Assembly (NCBI RefSeq): GCF_000622005.1
Contig: NZ_KK211383.1
Coordinates: 1 to 64,000, forward strand
Source of the DNA: Anaerovibrio sp. RM50
GTDB taxonomy: Bacteria; Bacillota; Negativicutes; Selenomonadales; Selenomonadaceae
Direction: 5' to 3'
Length of the DNA: 64,000 bases
Shown here one piece after another: positions 25,872 through 36,527 of this stretch; the stretch's first letter is position 1; each line of letters starts with the position of its first letter. Under the pieces are notes generated by a model. That model searched no databases. It saw nothing but the letters and a program-made list of their open reading frames with translations, and was not told the DNA's origin. The position numbers and the translations under genes are program-made.

Positions 25872-27128
25872 CTAATTCATAAAACCTTGGTAATGACGCA
25901 TAACCACCATGGACTCTATCTGCTTCATGGTGTCAAGGCCAACGCCTACAACAATCAGCAGAGCAGTTCCACCAAAGTTTACACCTTCAAGATGAGTTGC
26001 AGATGCAATAAAGGTTGGAAGAACAGCCACAAGAGCCAGGAACAACGCGCCAGCAAGCGTAATTCGAGTCATGACATAATCTAAATATACTGCCGTTGGC
26101 TCACCCGGACGAATGCCCGGGATAAAACCACCGTATTTTTTCAGATTCTCTGCCATATCCGATATCTTTACAGTAACCGCGGTGTAGAAATACGTGAAGA
26201 AGATAATCAACAGTGCATAAACTGTTGTTTGTAGCGGTGTACCCCACGCAAAATACCCGGCAATAGTTTTTACCCAGGGGATATCAATAAACTGGGCAAT
26301 AGTTACTGGAAACATCAGCACGGATGACGCAAAGATTATTGGAATAACTCCCGCAGTGTTAACCTTAAGCGGGATATGACTGGACTGTCCGCCATAGGAT
26401 CTATGACCAACAACCCTCTTCGCATAAGATACTGGAACCCGGCGATAAGCTGTGTGAATTGCAACAACGAACACAATCATCGCTACAGCAATCACTGCGA
26501 AGAAGAAAACATTAATATAAGTAATGGTTCCTGTCTGTAAGTAATTATAAATCTTTCCAATGTTGTTTGGCAACGCAGCAACTATACCGGCGAAAATGAT
26601 CAGTGAGATACCATTTCCTACGCCGTTGGCAGTTATCTGCTCACCAAGCCACATGAGGAAAACTGTTCCTGCTGTCAGTGTAATCGCAATAATGAGTATT
26701 GACACTGGACCAGGATTTAGGATAGCCTGCTTCAAGCCTATGGACATACCCAGGGCCTGTAAGAAGGCAAGTAATACTGTGAAATATCTTGTAACCTTGG
26801 TGGTTTTTTTATAGCCTTCCTGACCTTCCTTTGACCACTGCTCCAATGTTGGTACAACCACATTTAAGAGCTGAATGATAATGGAAGCGTTAATATAAGG
26901 CGTAATACTCATAGCAAATACGGAGAACTTACTGAGAGCACCACCGGAGAACATATCCAGTAAACCGAAAAGACTGCCATTGTTGAACAGTGATTCGATC
27001 GCTGAAGGATCTACACCTGGAACAGGAATATGAGTACCCATTCTGAAGATGGCGAACATAATCAGCGTAAAAGTGATCTTTGCCCGTAGCTCCGGAATCT
27101 TAACGATATTAGAGAGAGCTGATAACAA
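25872..27128 (-). CDS. secY: Protein translocase subunit SecY
   Basis: 418 residues with ten membrane segments; it forms the Sec channel. Motifs: FTLIMFAIFRMGTHIPVPGV at the start, GGALSKFSVFAMSITPYINA in the plug region, QQ-type MTRITLAGALFLA and the cytoplasmic loop GGFIPGIRPGEPT. It starts one base after the rplO stop region. Confidence 0.97.
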   Translation of the reverse strand: MLSALSNIVKIPELRAKITFTLIMFAIFRMGTHIPVPGVDPSAIESLFNNGSLFGLLDMFSGGALSKFSVFAMSITPYINASIIIQLLNVVVPTLEQWSKEGQEGYKKTTKVTRYFTVLLAFLQALGMSIGLKQAILNPGPVSILIIAITLTAGTVFLMWLGEQITANGVGNGISLIIFAGIVAALPNNIGKIYNYLQTGTITYINVFFFAVIAVAMIVFVVAIHTAYRRVPVSYAKRVVGHRSYGGQSSHIPLKVNTAGVIPIIFASSVLMFPVTIAQFIDIPWVKTIAGYFAWGTPLQTTVYALLIIFFTYFYTAVTVKISDMAENLKKYGGFIPGIRPGEPTAVYLDYVMTRITLAGALFLALVAVLPTFIASATHLEGVNFGGTALLIVVGVGLDTMKQIESMVVMRHYQGFMN

Positions 27129-27129
27129 A

Positions 27130-27570
27130 TCAGATCACCTCAACTTTTCCACCTGCTGCAGTAATCTTTTCTTCTGCGGACTTGGTGAAGCCGTTGGCTA
27201 CAACAGTCAGCTTCTTGGTGAGCTCACCGTTGCCAAGAATGCGAACACCATCGCGAACGTTCTTCAGGATACCAGCCTCAATCAATGCAACAGCATCAAC
27301 AGTAGCACCATCCTCAAAACGGTTCAGAGTCTCAACATTAACCTCTGCATAAACGTTAGCAAAGATGTTCTTGAAACCGCGCTTTGGTAATCTACGATAT
27401 AAAGGCATCTGACCGCCCTCGAAACCAGTGCGAACGCCGCCGCCGGAACGGGACTTCTGACCCTTCTGGCCTCTGCCGGAAGTCTTACCATTACCGCTGC
27501 CCAGACCACGACCAACGCGGAAAGCGTTCTTGCGGGAACCAGGAGCTGGAGATAATTCATTTAACTTCAT
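27130..27570 (-). CDS. rplO: Ribosomal protein L15
   Basis: 146 residues. It is a late-assembly 50S protein. The Gly/Arg-rich N-terminus ([20 protein letters not shown]) threads into 23S rRNA; the C-terminal domain ends [12 protein letters not shown]. It is coupled closely to secY. Confidence 0.97.
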   Translation of the reverse strand: MKLNELSPAPGSRKNAFRVGRGLGSGNGKTSGRGQKGQKSRSGGGVRTGFEGGQMPLYRRLPKRGFKNIFANVYAEVNVETLNRFEDGATVDAVALIEAGILKNVRDGVRILGNGELTKKLTVVANGFTKSAEEKITAAGGKVEVI

Positions 27571-27594
27571 CTTTTAAGTGCACCTCCTTGAATC

Positions 27595-27777
27595 TCAAGC
27601 CTGCTCTTCAACAGTTACGAGATGCTCTACCTTGTGGATCTGACCACGGAGAGACTCGCTGTCTGGAAGCTCAACTGAGGAATTTAACTTCTTAAGTCCT
27701 AATGCTTTAATAGTAGCACGCTGAGTAGCTGGTCTACCGATCAGACTTCTGGTAAGAGTAATTTTTAAATTTGCCAT
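27595..27777 (-). CDS. rpmD: Ribosomal protein L30
   Basis: 60 residues, typical length. Motifs: [20 protein letters not shown] and [19 protein letters not shown]. It lies between rpsE and rplO. Confidence 0.96.
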   Translation of the reverse strand: MANLKITLTRSLIGRPATQRATIKALGLKKLNSSVELPDSESLRGQIHKVEHLVTVEEQA

Positions 27778-27790
27778 TTCAAAACCCTCC

Positions 27791-28291
27791 TTAACCTAAA
27801 AGTTCCTGTACGGTCTTACCGCGAAGCTCAGCTACCTTCTCAGCCTGCTTCAGCTGCTCAAGACCCTTCAAGGTTGCACGAACCATGTTATTAGGATTGG
27901 AAGAACCAAGGGACTTGGTCAAAATATCCTTAATACCAGCAAGCTCGAGAACTGCACGAGCTGGGCCACCAGCGATAACACCAGTACCTTTTGCAGCTGG
28001 CTTCATCAGTACACGGCCTGCACCGAAAATACCAATCATCTCATGTGGGATAGTAGTACCCTTCAGAGAAACATCAATAAGGTTCTTCTTGGCGTCTTCA
28101 ACGCCCTTGCGAATTGCCTCTGGAACCTCTGCAGCCTTACCCAGGCCTGCACCAACCTGACCCTTCTCATTACCAACAACAACAAGTGCGCTGAAGGAGA
28201 AGCGACGGCCGCCCTTAACAACCTTGGCAACTCTATTAATATATACAACTTTTTCCTGGAACTCAGGAGTCTCGTTGTCCATTCTAGCCAT
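27791..28291 (-). CDS. rpsE: Ribosomal protein S5
   Basis: 166 residues. It acts at the mRNA entry site and in decoding accuracy. Motifs: [34 protein letters not shown] and a C-terminal domain with [18 protein letters not shown]. The loop usually altered in spectinomycin resistance (KVVKGGRRF) looks wild type. Confidence 0.97.
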   Translation of the reverse strand: MARMDNETPEFQEKVVYINRVAKVVKGGRRFSFSALVVVGNEKGQVGAGLGKAAEVPEAIRKGVEDAKKNLIDVSLKGTTIPHEMIGIFGAGRVLMKPAAKGTGVIAGGPARAVLELAGIKDILTKSLGSSNPNNMVRATLKGLEQLKQAEKVAELRGKTVQELLG

Positions 28292-28313
28292 CTATGTACC
28301 TCCTTTACAAATA

Positions 28314-28673
28314 TTAGAATTTCAAGCCAGCTTCACGAGCGGCTTCAGCAAGTGCTGCAACACGGCCATGATATACATAACCACCACGGTCGAAAACTAC
28401 CTCGGTAATGCCCTTCTCAAGAGCACGCTTGGCAACTGCCTCGCCAACTGCCTTGGCAGCCTCAATATTACCACCGTAGTTCTGGAAATCCTTATCCTTT
28501 GTGCTGGCAGATACGAGAGTAACACCATTAACATCGTCGATAACCTGAGCGTAAATGTTGCTCAAGCTGCGGAAAACGTTAAGACGTGGTCTCTCAGCAG
28601 TACCGGAAATATGATTGCGTACACGCAGGTGACGCTTCTGACGAGCTTTATTTCTATCTTCCTTAACAAACAC
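28314..28673 (-). CDS. rplR: Ribosomal protein L18
   Basis: 119 residues. It binds 5S rRNA. Motifs: RKRHLRVR-like [20 protein letters not shown] near the start and [20 protein letters not shown] near the end. Confidence 0.96.
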   Translation of the reverse strand: MFVKEDRNKARQKRHLRVRNHISGTAERPRLNVFRSLSNIYAQVIDDVNGVTLVSASTKDKDFQNYGGNIEAAKAVGEAVAKRALEKGITEVVFDRGGYVYHGRVAALAEAAREAGLKF

Positions 28674-28696
28674 TGTCGGTTACTCCTTTCTGGTTA

Positions 28697-29248
28697 TTAT
28701 TTCTTACCCTTGGCGCCAGCCTTACCTACCTTGCGGCGGATGTGCTCGCCCTCGTACTTGATACCCTTGCCCTTATATGGCTCTGGTCTTCTGTAGTCGC
28801 GAACCTTAGCTGCGATAGCGCCAACAACTTCCTTGTCAATACCGTTTACAACGATCTTGGTAGGATTTGGTACCTCGAAAACGATACCAGTAGGTGGCTC
28901 AACAATAACTGGGTGAGAGAAACCCAGAGACAGGTTCAGGTTCTTGCCCTGGAGCTGTGCTCTGTAACCAACACCATTGATCTCAAGAGTCTTTGCGTAA
29001 CCCTCAGTTACACCAACAACCATGTTGTTGATCAGGGTACGGGTAAGACCATGGAGAGATCTGTGATCTTTATTATCTGAAGGACGCTCTACAGTGAGTA
29101 CACCGTCCTCTAATTTAATATTCATATCCTGGCTGAAAGAACGAACTAATTCACCCTTTGGGCCCTTTACGGTAACCTTATTGCCATCCTCAATCTTAAC
29201 GTTTACGCCAGCTGGGATAGTAATAGGTGCTCTACCAATTCTAGACAT
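28697..29248 (-). CDS. rplF: Ribosomal protein L6
   Basis: 183 residues, two homologous domains near the factor-binding site. Motifs: [25 protein letters not shown] and the C-terminal [19 protein letters not shown]. Confidence 0.97.
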   Translation of the reverse strand: MSRIGRAPITIPAGVNVKIEDGNKVTVKGPKGELVRSFSQDMNIKLEDGVLTVERPSDNKDHRSLHGLTRTLINNMVVGVTEGYAKTLEINGVGYRAQLQGKNLNLSLGFSHPVIVEPPTGIVFEVPNPTKIVVNGIDKEVVGAIAAKVRDYRRPEPYKGKGIKYEGEHIRRKVGKAGAKGKK

Positions 29249-29274
29249 CTGTACACCTCCTGACTTCTAAATAA

Positions 29275-29673
29275 TTACCAAACGTAAGCTACAACCTCGC
29301 CGCCGAGACCAGCCTTGCGAGCATTCTTATCGCTCATGATTCCCTTGGAAGTGGAAATGATGGCGATACCCAAACCACCGAGAACTCTAGGGAGCTCAGC
29401 AGCCTTTGCATACTGGCGCAGGCCTGGCTTGGAAATACGCTTAATACCAGTAATTACCTTCTCACGGTTAGGACCGTACTTCAGGGATACAGTGATTACA
29501 CCCTGCTTACCATCCTCAGTGAAAGTGAAGTCATTGATGAAGCCCTCTTCCTTAAGAACGCCAGCGATGGCCTTCTTAATGTTGGAACCAGGAATCTCAA
29601 CCTTTTCATGATAAACGGAGTTTGCATTACGCAAACGAGTCAACATATCTGCAATAGGATCAGTCATTACCAT
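29275..29673 (-). CDS. rpsH: Ribosomal protein S8
   Basis: 132 residues. It binds central 16S rRNA and in E. coli also regulates the spc operon. Motifs: [14 protein letters not shown], and [20 protein letters not shown] at the C-terminus. Two starts two codons apart are possible; ATG 29673 is nearer the ribosome site (AGGAGG). Confidence 0.97.
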   Translation of the reverse strand: MVMTDPIADMLTRLRNANSVYHEKVEIPGSNIKKAIAGVLKEEGFINDFTFTEDGKQGVITVSLKYGPNREKVITGIKRISKPGLRQYAKAAELPRVLGGLGIAIISTSKGIMSDKNARKAGLGGEVVAYVW

Positions 29674-29709
29674 TTAAACCGATATCCTCCTTTCATTTTC
29701 GCCTTTAAG

Positions 29710-29895
29710 TTACCAGCTAGCCTTGGTTACGCCAGGAATGGCACCCTTGTAGCTCTGCTCTCTGAAACAAATACGGCACATATCGAACTTTCTGATATAA
29801 CCGTGCGGACGACCGCAAATCTTACATCTGTTGTACTTGCGAACAGGGAACTTTGGTTCCTTGCTCCACTTTTCAATCATTGCCTTCTTGGCCAC
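29710..29895 (-). CDS. rpsN: Ribosomal protein S14 (zinc-binding type Z)
   Basis: 61 residues, the short zinc form. Ligands are in [11 protein letters not shown] and MCRICFREQ. It sits between rplE and rpsH. Type Z is normal for Firmicutes. Confidence 0.97.
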   Translation of the reverse strand: MAKKAMIEKWSKEPKFPVRKYNRCKICGRPHGYIRKFDMCRICFREQSYKGAIPGVTKASW

Positions 29896-29912
29896 AGTCA
29901 GTACCTCCTTCT

Positions 29913-30452
29913 TTACGCTTTAAAAGGCATACCCATGAGCTTCAAGAGCTCGCGAGCTTCCTCATCAGTCTTGGCAGTTGTTACAACTACGATATTCATA
30001 CCGCGGAGCTTGTCAATCTTATCATACTCAATTTCAGGGAAAATGAGCTGCTCCTTCAGGCCGATTGCGTAGTTACCGCGACCGTCGAAAGAATTGGAAC
30101 CGATACCACGGAAGTCACGAACGCGTGGAAGTGCAACATTCATGAACTTGTCGAGGAACTGATACATGCGAACGCCGCGAAGAGTAACCTTTGCGCCGAT
30201 TGGCATGCCCTGACGAAGCTTCCAGGCAGCCAGAGATTTCTTTGCTCTGGTGAGAATTGGCTTCTGGCCTGCGATAATAGTCAAATCATTTACAGCGGAG
30301 TCAAGAGCCTTAGGATTACCTACAGCCTCACCAACACCCATGTTAATGATAATCTTAGAGATTTTTGGGAGCTCCATAACATTCTTATAACCGAACTTTT
30401 CGGTCAGAGCAGGAACTACCTCTTTAATGTACTTTTCCTGTAATCTATCCAC
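29913..30452 (-). CDS. rplE: Ribosomal protein L5
   Basis: 179 residues. It binds 5S rRNA and the P-site tRNA. Motifs: [35 protein letters not shown] and [18 protein letters not shown]. Confidence 0.97.
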   Translation of the reverse strand: MDRLQEKYIKEVVPALTEKFGYKNVMELPKISKIIINMGVGEAVGNPKALDSAVNDLTIIAGQKPILTRAKKSLAAWKLRQGMPIGAKVTLRGVRMYQFLDKFMNVALPRVRDFRGIGSNSFDGRGNYAIGLKEQLIFPEIEYDKIDKLRGMNIVVVTTAKTDEEARELLKLMGMPFKA

Positions 30453-30473
30453 TAGATGGTCCTCCTTTCCTTA

Positions 30474-30806
30474 TTATTTGGTCTGGTCTATAACTTCGCC
30501 GCACTTCTTGCAGGCGCGTACAGACTTACCATTTACATCCTTGTGAGCAATACGGGTAGCCTTGCCACATGCTGGGCATACGAGCATAACCTTTGCTGCG
30601 AACATAGGAGCCTCTTTAACAAGGATGCCACCCTGTGGGGCACTCTGATTAGGCTTAGTGTGACGCTTAACCTTGTTAACGCCCTCAACTACAACCTTAT
30701 TCTTCTTAGGCAGAGCCTGGATAACCTTGCCCTGCTTGCCTTTATCTTTGCCGGACAATACCAGAACGGTATCGCCCTTCTTTACATGCAGTTTTGTAAT
30801 GGACAA
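30474..30806 (-). CDS. rplX: Ribosomal protein L24
   Basis: 110 residues, an assembly initiator. The KOW motif is at the N-terminus ([19 protein letters not shown]). The C-terminus has a CPACGKATR...CKKCGE zinc-ribbon-like pair, common in bacterial L24. Confidence 0.96.
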   Translation of the reverse strand: MSITKLHVKKGDTVLVLSGKDKGKQGKVIQALPKKNKVVVEGVNKVKRHTKPNQSAPQGGILVKEAPMFAAKVMLVCPACGKATRIAHKDVNGKSVRACKKCGEVIDQTK

Positions 30807-30824
30807 AATAGCACCTCCTAACTA

Positions 30825-31193
30825 TCAAAGAACTTCTGGAGCCAGGGAAACGATCTTCATGAAGTCTTTATCACGAAGCTCTCTTGCAACTGGTCCAAAA
30901 ATACGGGTTCCTCTTGGAGTCTTATCCTCCTTGATAATTACGGCAGCGTTCTCGTCGAAACGAATGTAAGAACCATCGCTGCGACGCTGGCCCTTCTTGC
31001 TGCGAACTACAACGGCCTTAACAACGTCACCCTTCTTTACCATACCGCCAGGGGATGCAGATTTTACTGCAGCCACAATAATATCACCAATGTTGGCATA
31101 CTTGCGATAAGAACCGCCAAGAACACGGATGCACATAATTTCCTTAGCACCGGTGTTGTCGCCAACATTGAGTAAAGTCTGTTGCTGAATCAT
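30825..31193 (-). CDS. rplN: Ribosomal protein L14
   Basis: 122 residues, at the subunit interface. Motifs: [40 protein letters not shown] and the C-terminal [12 protein letters not shown]. Confidence 0.97.
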   Translation of the reverse strand: MIQQQTLLNVGDNTGAKEIMCIRVLGGSYRKYANIGDIIVAAVKSASPGGMVKKGDVVKAVVVRSKKGQRRSDGSYIRFDENAAVIIKEDKTPRGTRIFGPVARELRDKDFMKIVSLAPEVL

Positions 31194-31232
31194 CAGTTAA
31201 CCTCCTCAACCAGAATTTCCATCATCAGGAAA

Positions 31233-31490
31233 TTATTTAGCTTTCTCTACGATCTCTACAAGTCTCCAACGCTTATCCTTGGAAAGTGGACGGGTTTCCA
31301 TAATGGAAACAGTGTCACCAATGTGAGCCTCGTTATTTTCATCATGGGCCTTGAACTTAACAGTCTTCTTAACGGCCTTCTTGTATAATGCATGCTGCTC
31401 GATGTCAAGAACTGCTACTACAATAGTCTTGTCCATCTTGTCGCTTACTACTTTACCAATTTTAGTCTTGCGTTCATTTCTTTCGCTCAT
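31233..31490 (-). CDS. rpsQ: Ribosomal protein S17
   Basis: 85 residues. It is a 16S-binding OB-fold protein. Motifs: [20 protein letters not shown] and [21 protein letters not shown] 31490 was chosen because AAGGAGG stands just upstream; the longer frame to 31514 would place that site inside the gene. Confidence 0.96.
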   Translation of the reverse strand: MSERNERKTKIGKVVSDKMDKTIVVAVLDIEQHALYKKAVKKTVKFKAHDENNEAHIGDTVSIMETRPLSKDKRWRLVEIVEKAK

Positions 31491-31528
31491 TAGGGAGCCT
31501 CCTTTCATCTGCATATCAATTCGATTAA

Positions 31529-31720
31529 TTAAGCATTAGCCTGTTCAGTCTGTACAGTCTTAATACGGGCAATAGTCTTCTTTACTTCCTTGATACGCAT
31601 TGGGTTCTCCAACTGGCCAGTAGCGAGCTGGAAACGGAGGTTAAATAACTCCTCTTTGAGAGAAGCAAGTTTCTGGTTAAGTTCCTCAGCGCTCAAATCA
31701 CGAATTTCATTAACCTTCAT
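31529..31720 (-). CDS. rpmC: Ribosomal protein L29
   Basis: 63 residues, two helices near the exit tunnel. Motifs: [20 protein letters not shown] and [19 protein letters not shown]. Its start overlaps the 3' end of rplP by 11 bp. Confidence 0.96.
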   Translation of the reverse strand: MKVNEIRDLSAEELNQKLASLKEELFNLRFQLATGQLENPMRIKEVKKTIARIKTVQTEQANA

Positions 31721-32153
31721 TTACTTCACCGCCCTCTGCTTCTAAATCTTCACGAACTACGAACTTTGTCTTGATTGGAAGCTTGTGGCCTGCAAGACGC
31801 ATAGCCTCAGCAGCTACCTCACGAGAAACGCCGTCCATTTCGAACATTACACGGCCTGGCTTAACTACTGCTACCCAGTACTCTGGTGAACCCTTACCGG
31901 AACCCATACGAGTCTCAGCAGGCTTTGCAGTTACAGGCTTGTCAGGGAAAATCTTGATCCAAACCTTACCGCCACGCTTAATGTAACGAGTCATAGCAAT
32001 ACGGGCTGCCTCAATCTGTCTGTTAGTGATCCATGCTGGCTCGAGAGCTACAAGACCATACTCACCATGAGAAACCTTGTTACCACGCTGAGCCTTACCC
32101 TTCATGCGACCACGGAACTGTTTACGATATTTTACTCTCTTTGGTAATAACAT
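31710..32153 (-). CDS. rplP: Ribosomal protein L16
   Basis: 147 residues, slightly long; the extra residues are an acidic tail ([10 protein letters not shown]) that runs into the rpmC start. L16 organises the tRNA acceptor region of the 50S. Motifs: [20 protein letters not shown] and [20 protein letters not shown]. Confidence 0.97.
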   Translation of the reverse strand: MLLPKRVKYRKQFRGRMKGKAQRGNKVSHGEYGLVALEPAWITNRQIEAARIAMTRYIKRGGKVWIKIFPDKPVTAKPAETRMGSGKGSPEYWVAVVKPGRVMFEMDGVSREVAAEAMRLAGHKLPIKTKFVVREDLEAEGGEVNEG

Positions 32154-32821
32154 TAAGCTTCGCTCCCTTCAACAGCAGCAACAGGCTGCTTTCTCTCAGG
32201 AAGAACCTCACCCTTGAAGATCCAAACCTTGATACCGATACGGCCATAAGTGGTAGCTGCCTCTGCAGTACCATAGTCGATGTCAGCTCTCAGAGTATGA
32301 AGAGGAATGGAACCCTCACGATAGGATTCGCTGCGTGCGATTTCAGCGCCGCCGAGACGACCGGAGCACATAATCTTAATACCCTTTGCACCAAGACGCA
32401 TAGTACGGCCTACAGCCTGCTTCATAGCACGACGGAAGGCGATACGACGCTCCAGGGAGCCTGCAATATTTTCAGCTACCAGAGTTGCATCCATGTCTGG
32501 ATTCTTAATCTCTTCAATGCTGATGTCTACATTGCTGTTAGTGAACTTCTTGAGACCAGCCTTGATCTGCTCAATGCCGGAACCACCGCGGCCGATTACC
32601 ATACCTGGCTTTGCAGTGTGGATAGTCAGCTTAAGACGGTTCTTAGAACGCTCAGTCTCAATCTTGGAAACGCCGGAGCTCTGAAGAAGGTTCTTCAGGT
32701 AACGGCGAATTTTAATATCTTCATGCAGATTAGCTGCATAATCTTTGCCAGCATACCACTTAGCATCCCAAGTCTTTACGATGCCAAGTCTTATACCATG
32801 TGGATTTACTTTCTGACCCAA
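32153..32821 (-). CDS. rpsC: Ribosomal protein S3
   Basis: 222 residues. It forms part of the mRNA entry channel. Motifs: [20 protein letters not shown], the KH-domain loop [15 protein letters not shown] and [17 protein letters not shown]. Stop and the next start share one base with rplP. Confidence 0.97.
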   Translation of the reverse strand: MGQKVNPHGIRLGIVKTWDAKWYAGKDYAANLHEDIKIRRYLKNLLQSSGVSKIETERSKNRLKLTIHTAKPGMVIGRGGSGIEQIKAGLKKFTNSNVDISIEEIKNPDMDATLVAENIAGSLERRIAFRRAMKQAVGRTMRLGAKGIKIMCSGRLGGAEIARSESYREGSIPLHTLRADIDYGTAEAATTYGRIGIKVWIFKGEVLPERKQPVAAVEGSEA

Positions 32822-32839
32822 GTTTATAACCTCCTTTTA

Positions 32840-33172
32840 TTACTTTTCGTCTACTGCTACAGTGATGTGGGAAGAACGCTTCAAAATCTTGAAGGCCTGA
32901 CCACGGGAACGCGGATGAATACGCTTCATGGTTGGTCCCTGATCAACGAAACAAGAAGACACATAGAGGTTATCAACATTCATATCAAAGTTGTTCTCAG
33001 CGTTTGCTACTGCAGACTTGAGAACCTTTTCTATAGCTTCAGCACCAACTTTTGGTGTGAACTTTAAAATCGCAAATGCATCAGCAACGCTCTTGCCACG
33101 GATAAGATCCATAACTACGCGTACCTTGCGAGGTGCAATGCGAACATATTTAGCAACTGCTTTTGCTTCCAC
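32840..33172 (-). CDS. rplV: Ribosomal protein L22
   Basis: 110 residues. Its hairpin lines the exit tunnel. Motifs: [20 protein letters not shown] and [20 protein letters not shown]. No insertion or deletion is obvious in the macrolide-related hairpin. Confidence 0.96.
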   Translation of the reverse strand: MEAKAVAKYVRIAPRKVRVVMDLIRGKSVADAFAILKFTPKVGAEAIEKVLKSAVANAENNFDMNVDNLYVSSCFVDQGPTMKRIHPRSRGQAFKILKRSSHITVAVDEK

Positions 33173-33195
33173 AGAGGAATCCTCCTTTCAAAATC

Positions 33196-33477
33196 TTATC
33201 TAAGACCGGTCTTTCTCTCTTCACCGGCATGACCCTTGAATGTACGAGTTGGTGCAAATTCACCAAGCTTATGGCCAACCATGTCCTCAGTTACATAAAC
33301 TGGAACGTGCTTGCGGCCATCGTGTACAGCGATAGTGTGACCAACGAAAGTTGGCAGAATAGTTGAGCTTCTGGACCAGGTCTTTACGACCTTCTTGTCG
33401 TTAGCTGCATTCAGGGCATCAATCTTCTTAGTTAAGCTTTCATGAACATAAGGTCCCTTTTTTACTGATCTTGACAA
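33196..33477 (-). CDS. rpsS: Ribosomal protein S19
   Basis: 93 residues, in the 30S head. Motifs: [17 protein letters not shown] and [20 protein letters not shown]. Confidence 0.97.
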   Translation of the reverse strand: MSRSVKKGPYVHESLTKKIDALNAANDKKVVKTWSRSSTILPTFVGHTIAVHDGRKHVPVYVTEDMVGHKLGEFAPTRTFKGHAGEERKTGLR

Positions 33478-33505
33478 TTTATATCCTCCTTCCGGTGATT
33501 ATCTC

Positions 33506-34333
33506 TTATTTGGTACGGCCTTTAACGATTAACTTATCAGAAGCCTTCTTACGGCGGGTCTTGGCACCCATAGCGCACTTACCCCATTTAGTAACAGGAT
33601 GCTTGCGGCCAACTGGGGAACGACCCTCACCACCACCATGTGGATGGTCATTAGGGTTCATAGCTACACCGCGGTTCTCTGGGCGGATACCCAACCAGCG
33701 GTTACGGCCAGCCTTACCAATAGTGATGTTCATATGCTCGGCATTGCCAACTACACCGATAGTTGCACGGCAGTTAACATGTACCTTGCGCATTTCACCG
33801 GATGGCATACGAAGGGTTGCATAGTCACCCTCAATTGCCATGAGCTGTGCAGAAGCACCAGCGGAACGAACCAGCTGAGCACCCTTGCCAATCTTCAGTT
33901 CAACATTGTGAACCTCGGTACCTACTGGAATGTTCTTTAATGGGAGACAGTTACCTGGCTTGATGTCGGCATCAGGACCGGACTCAACCACGTCTCCAAC
34001 CTTAAGACCGTTAGGAGCGATAATGTAACGCTTCTCACCGTCTACATAATTTAAAAGTGCAATACGGGCACTGCGGTTTGGATCGTACTCGATGGTAGCA
34101 ACCTTAGCTGGAATACCATCCTTGGTACGCTTGAAATCGATAATACGATATAAACGCTTATGGCCGCCGCCCTGATGACGAACGGTCAATCTACCCTGCT
34201 GATTACGGCCACCGTGCTTCTTCAGACGCTCAACGAGGGACTTCTCAGGCTTATCAGTAGTGATTTCATCAAAAGATGCTACAGTCATGAATCTTCTGCC
34301 TGCAGAATATGGTTTAAAACTCTTTACTGCCAC
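33506..34333 (-). CDS. rplB: Ribosomal protein L2
   Basis: 275 residues. It supports peptidyl-transferase assembly. Motifs: [19 protein letters not shown], the conserved His loop [18 protein letters not shown] and a basic tail. Confidence 0.98.
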   Translation of the reverse strand: MAVKSFKPYSAGRRFMTVASFDEITTDKPEKSLVERLKKHGGRNQQGRLTVRHQGGGHKRLYRIIDFKRTKDGIPAKVATIEYDPNRSARIALLNYVDGEKRYIIAPNGLKVGDVVESGPDADIKPGNCLPLKNIPVGTEVHNVELKIGKGAQLVRSAGASAQLMAIEGDYATLRMPSGEMRKVHVNCRATIGVVGNAEHMNITIGKAGRNRWLGIRPENRGVAMNPNDHPHGGGEGRSPVGRKHPVTKWGKCAMGAKTRRKKASDKLIVKGRTK

Positions 34334-34358
34334 TTAATTAACCTCCTTTTCCCTTATC

Positions 34359-34640
34359 TTACGCTTCGAAGAACTCGATGGTTTCGCCAGCTGCAAGTTT
34401 AACAATAGCTTTCTTAAAGTCACGACGCTTTCCAACGAAGCGACCCATACGCTTTTTCTTACCTTCAACGTTGATGGTATTTACACCAGCAACCTTTACG
34501 TTGAAGATGGTAGAAACTGCCTTGGCAATTTCAATCTTGTTGGCAGCCTTTGCTACCTCAAATACATATTTGCCCTCAGCCATGAGAGTAGTGCTCTTTT
34601 CAGTAATGAGAGGGCGAATGATAATATCACGTGCTTCCAT
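34359..34640 (-). CDS. rplW: Ribosomal protein L23
   Basis: 93 residues. It is the exit-tunnel docking site for trigger factor and SRP. Motifs: [20 protein letters not shown] and [19 protein letters not shown]. The start shares one base with the rplD stop. Confidence 0.97.
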   Translation of the reverse strand: MEARDIIIRPLITEKSTTLMAEGKYVFEVAKAANKIEIAKAVSTIFNVKVAGVNTINVEGKKKRMGRFVGKRRDFKKAIVKLAAGETIEFFEA

Positions 34641-35263
34641 TATGCGTATACCTCCTCAATACGAGCGATGGCATCCTTAGTGATGAACAGCTTGTCAGCG
34701 TTCAGGATGTCAAATACATTCAGGCCGATAGTGTTAATGGTCTTAACACCTGGGATATTACGGGAAGACTTGTCAACGTTCTCTGCATAGTCTGCAGTAA
34801 CGATGAGAGCCTTGTTATCTACACTGAAGCTCTCCAGCATCTTAACAACTTCCTTGGTCTTAGGAGCGTCGAAGTTAATGCTGTCGAGAACTACGATTTC
34901 ACCATTAGCAACCTTGTCAGACAGAGCGCACATGATAGCAAGGCGACGCTGCTTACGAGGCATGCTGAATGCGTAGGAACGTGGGGATGGACCGAATACG
35001 GTACCGCCACCTACCCAAATTGGGGAACGGGTGGAACCACTGCGTGCACGGCCAGTACCCTTCTGCTTCCAAGGCTTACGGCCACCGCCGCGAACCATGC
35101 TGCGGGTCTTGGTAGCATGATTGCCAAGACGCTGGGAAGCAAGCTGCATAACTACAGCCTGATGTACCAGACCTGCGTTCATCTCTACGCCAAAAATATT
35201 TTCATTTAATTCGAGATCGCCAACCTTCTTGTTAGCGATGTCGTAAATTGCTACTATAGGCAT
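34640..35263 (-). CDS. rplD: Ribosomal protein L4
   Basis: 207 residues. Its loop reaches the exit tunnel. Motifs: [20 protein letters not shown] and [20 protein letters not shown]. In E. coli L4 represses the S10 operon through the leader; whether that holds here is not known. Confidence 0.97.
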   Translation of the reverse strand: MPIVAIYDIANKKVGDLELNENIFGVEMNAGLVHQAVVMQLASQRLGNHATKTRSMVRGGGRKPWKQKGTGRARSGSTRSPIWVGGGTVFGPSPRSYAFSMPRKQRRLAIMCALSDKVANGEIVVLDSINFDAPKTKEVVKMLESFSVDNKALIVTADYAENVDKSSRNIPGVKTINTIGLNVFDILNADKLFITKDAIARIEEVYA

Positions 35264-35285
35264 TATTACTTATCCTCCTTCCGAA

Positions 35286-35930
35286 TTAGTTTTTACCCGG
35301 TTTAACGGTTGCCTTTACAATTACGAGACCCTTCTTAGGACCAGGAATTGCGCCCTTGATAAGGAGCAGGTTACGATCTGCATCAACTCTTACAATGGAG
35401 AGACGCTGTACGGTAACCTTGTTGCCGCCCATCTGACCTGGCAGCTTCTTGCCCTTAAGAACACGACCACCGTGACCACTGATCATCGCACCTGTAGAAC
35501 CAGGCTCACGATGAGACTTGGAACCATGTCCCATTGGTCCACGAGCAAAATTATGACGCTTGATACCACCAGCAAAGCCCTTGCCCTTGGAAGTACCAGT
35601 AACGTCAACTAATTCTCCGGCGGAAAATATATCAACACCGATTACATCACCAGTGTTATATTCAGAAGCATCAGTCAAACGCATCTCGCGGATGTACTTA
35701 ACAGGAGTAACACCAGCCTTTGCGAAATGACCCTTCATAGGCTTGTTTACCTTGTTTTCCTTGACTACGCCGAAGCCAAGCTGTACTGCATTATAACCAT
35801 CATTTTCAACAGTCTTGTTCTGCACAACAACATTGTTGCCAGACTCAACAACTGTAACTGGAACAACCTGACCCTCTTCAGTGAAGATCTGAGTCATGCC
35901 CAGCTTTCTACCTAAAATTGCTTTAGCCAA
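35286..35930 (-). CDS. rplC: Ribosomal protein L3
   Basis: 214 residues. It begins ILGRKLGMTQIFTEEGQ and has GTSKGKGFAGGIKRHNF and GSTGAMISGHGGRVLKGKKL, the loop that approaches the peptidyl-transferase centre. Confidence 0.97.
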   Translation of the reverse strand: MAKAILGRKLGMTQIFTEEGQVVPVTVVESGNNVVVQNKTVENDGYNAVQLGFGVVKENKVNKPMKGHFAKAGVTPVKYIREMRLTDASEYNTGDVIGVDIFSAGELVDVTGTSKGKGFAGGIKRHNFARGPMGHGSKSHREPGSTGAMISGHGGRVLKGKKLPGQMGGNKVTVQRLSIVRVDADRNLLLIKGAIPGPKKGLVIVKATVKPGKN

Positions 35931-35946
35931 TTATTCCACCTCCTAA

Positions 35947-36258
35947 TTATAATTTGAGCTCGATATCAACACCTGCAGGCAGTTCAAGACGGGTTAAAGC
36001 GTCAACTGTCTTAGGGGTTGGCTCCAGAACATCAATAAGACGCTTGTGAGTTCTCATTTCGAACTGCTCGCGGGAATCCTTATTAACGTGTGGAGAACGC
36101 AGAATTGTGTAAACCTGCTTCTCAGTAGGGAGCGGAATAGGGCCAGATACCTGTGCACCGGTTCTCTTTGCAGTTTCAACAATCTTAACTGCACTCTGAT
36201 CCAATGCCTTGTGATCATAAGCCTTCAAACGAATTCTGATTTTCTGCTGCTTAGACAA
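35947..36258 (-). CDS. rpsJ: Ribosomal protein S10
   Basis: 103 residues, first gene of the S10 operon. It is in the 30S head and also acts with NusB in antitermination. Motifs: [20 protein letters not shown] and [20 protein letters not shown]. Confidence 0.97.
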   Translation of the reverse strand: MSKQQKIRIRLKAYDHKALDQSAVKIVETAKRTGAQVSGPIPLPTEKQVYTILRSPHVNKDSREQFEMRTHKRLIDVLEPTPKTVDALTRLELPAGVDIELKL

Positions 36259-36386
36259 TTTATTTTCCTCCTTCTCGTCCGGGCTCCAGGCCCAAACATT
36301 TCTCCGTAGTAGTTCCCTTACTAACGCCCGCAGCGTTGCAAGCCATCTACCACGTCATCGCATTGGGGGTACTTAGAAGCACACCG
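36259..36386 (-). promoter_or_regulatory. Leader of the S10 operon
   Basis: About 128 nt between the predicted start of transcription and rpsJ. It has a GGGCCTGGAGCCC hairpin 20-30 nt before the ribosome site (GAAGGAGG). This is a plausible place for autogenous control, but no match to the E. coli L4-binding leader is evident. Confidence 0.4.
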
Positions 36387-36392
36387 CTTCTT

Positions 36393-36420
36393 ATTATATA
36401 TACCATACTGAAAATGTCAA
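36393..36420 (-). promoter_or_regulatory. Promoter of the S10-spc-alpha clusters
   Basis: On the minus strand, TTGACA (complement of 36415-36420), 16 nt, TATAAT (complement of 36393-36398). Both boxes match the consensus exactly. Confidence 0.88.
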
Positions 36421-36447
36421 TATGGAGAGTACCATAAACCTTATTAT

Positions 36448-36471
36448 AAGGGCGACCCAAGGGCCGCCCTT
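36448..36471 (-). terminator. Hairpin after tuf, possible weak terminator
   Basis: GC-rich arms AAGGGCG and CGCCCTT with an inner CCC/GGG. On the minus strand it is followed by ATAATAAGG, not a T-run, so part of the str transcript may read into the S10 operon. Confidence 0.5.
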
Positions 36472-36527
36472 ACTATATAAGGATTTTAAATGAATCTATT
36501 TAGTTACTAAGACTAACTGCTTATTGA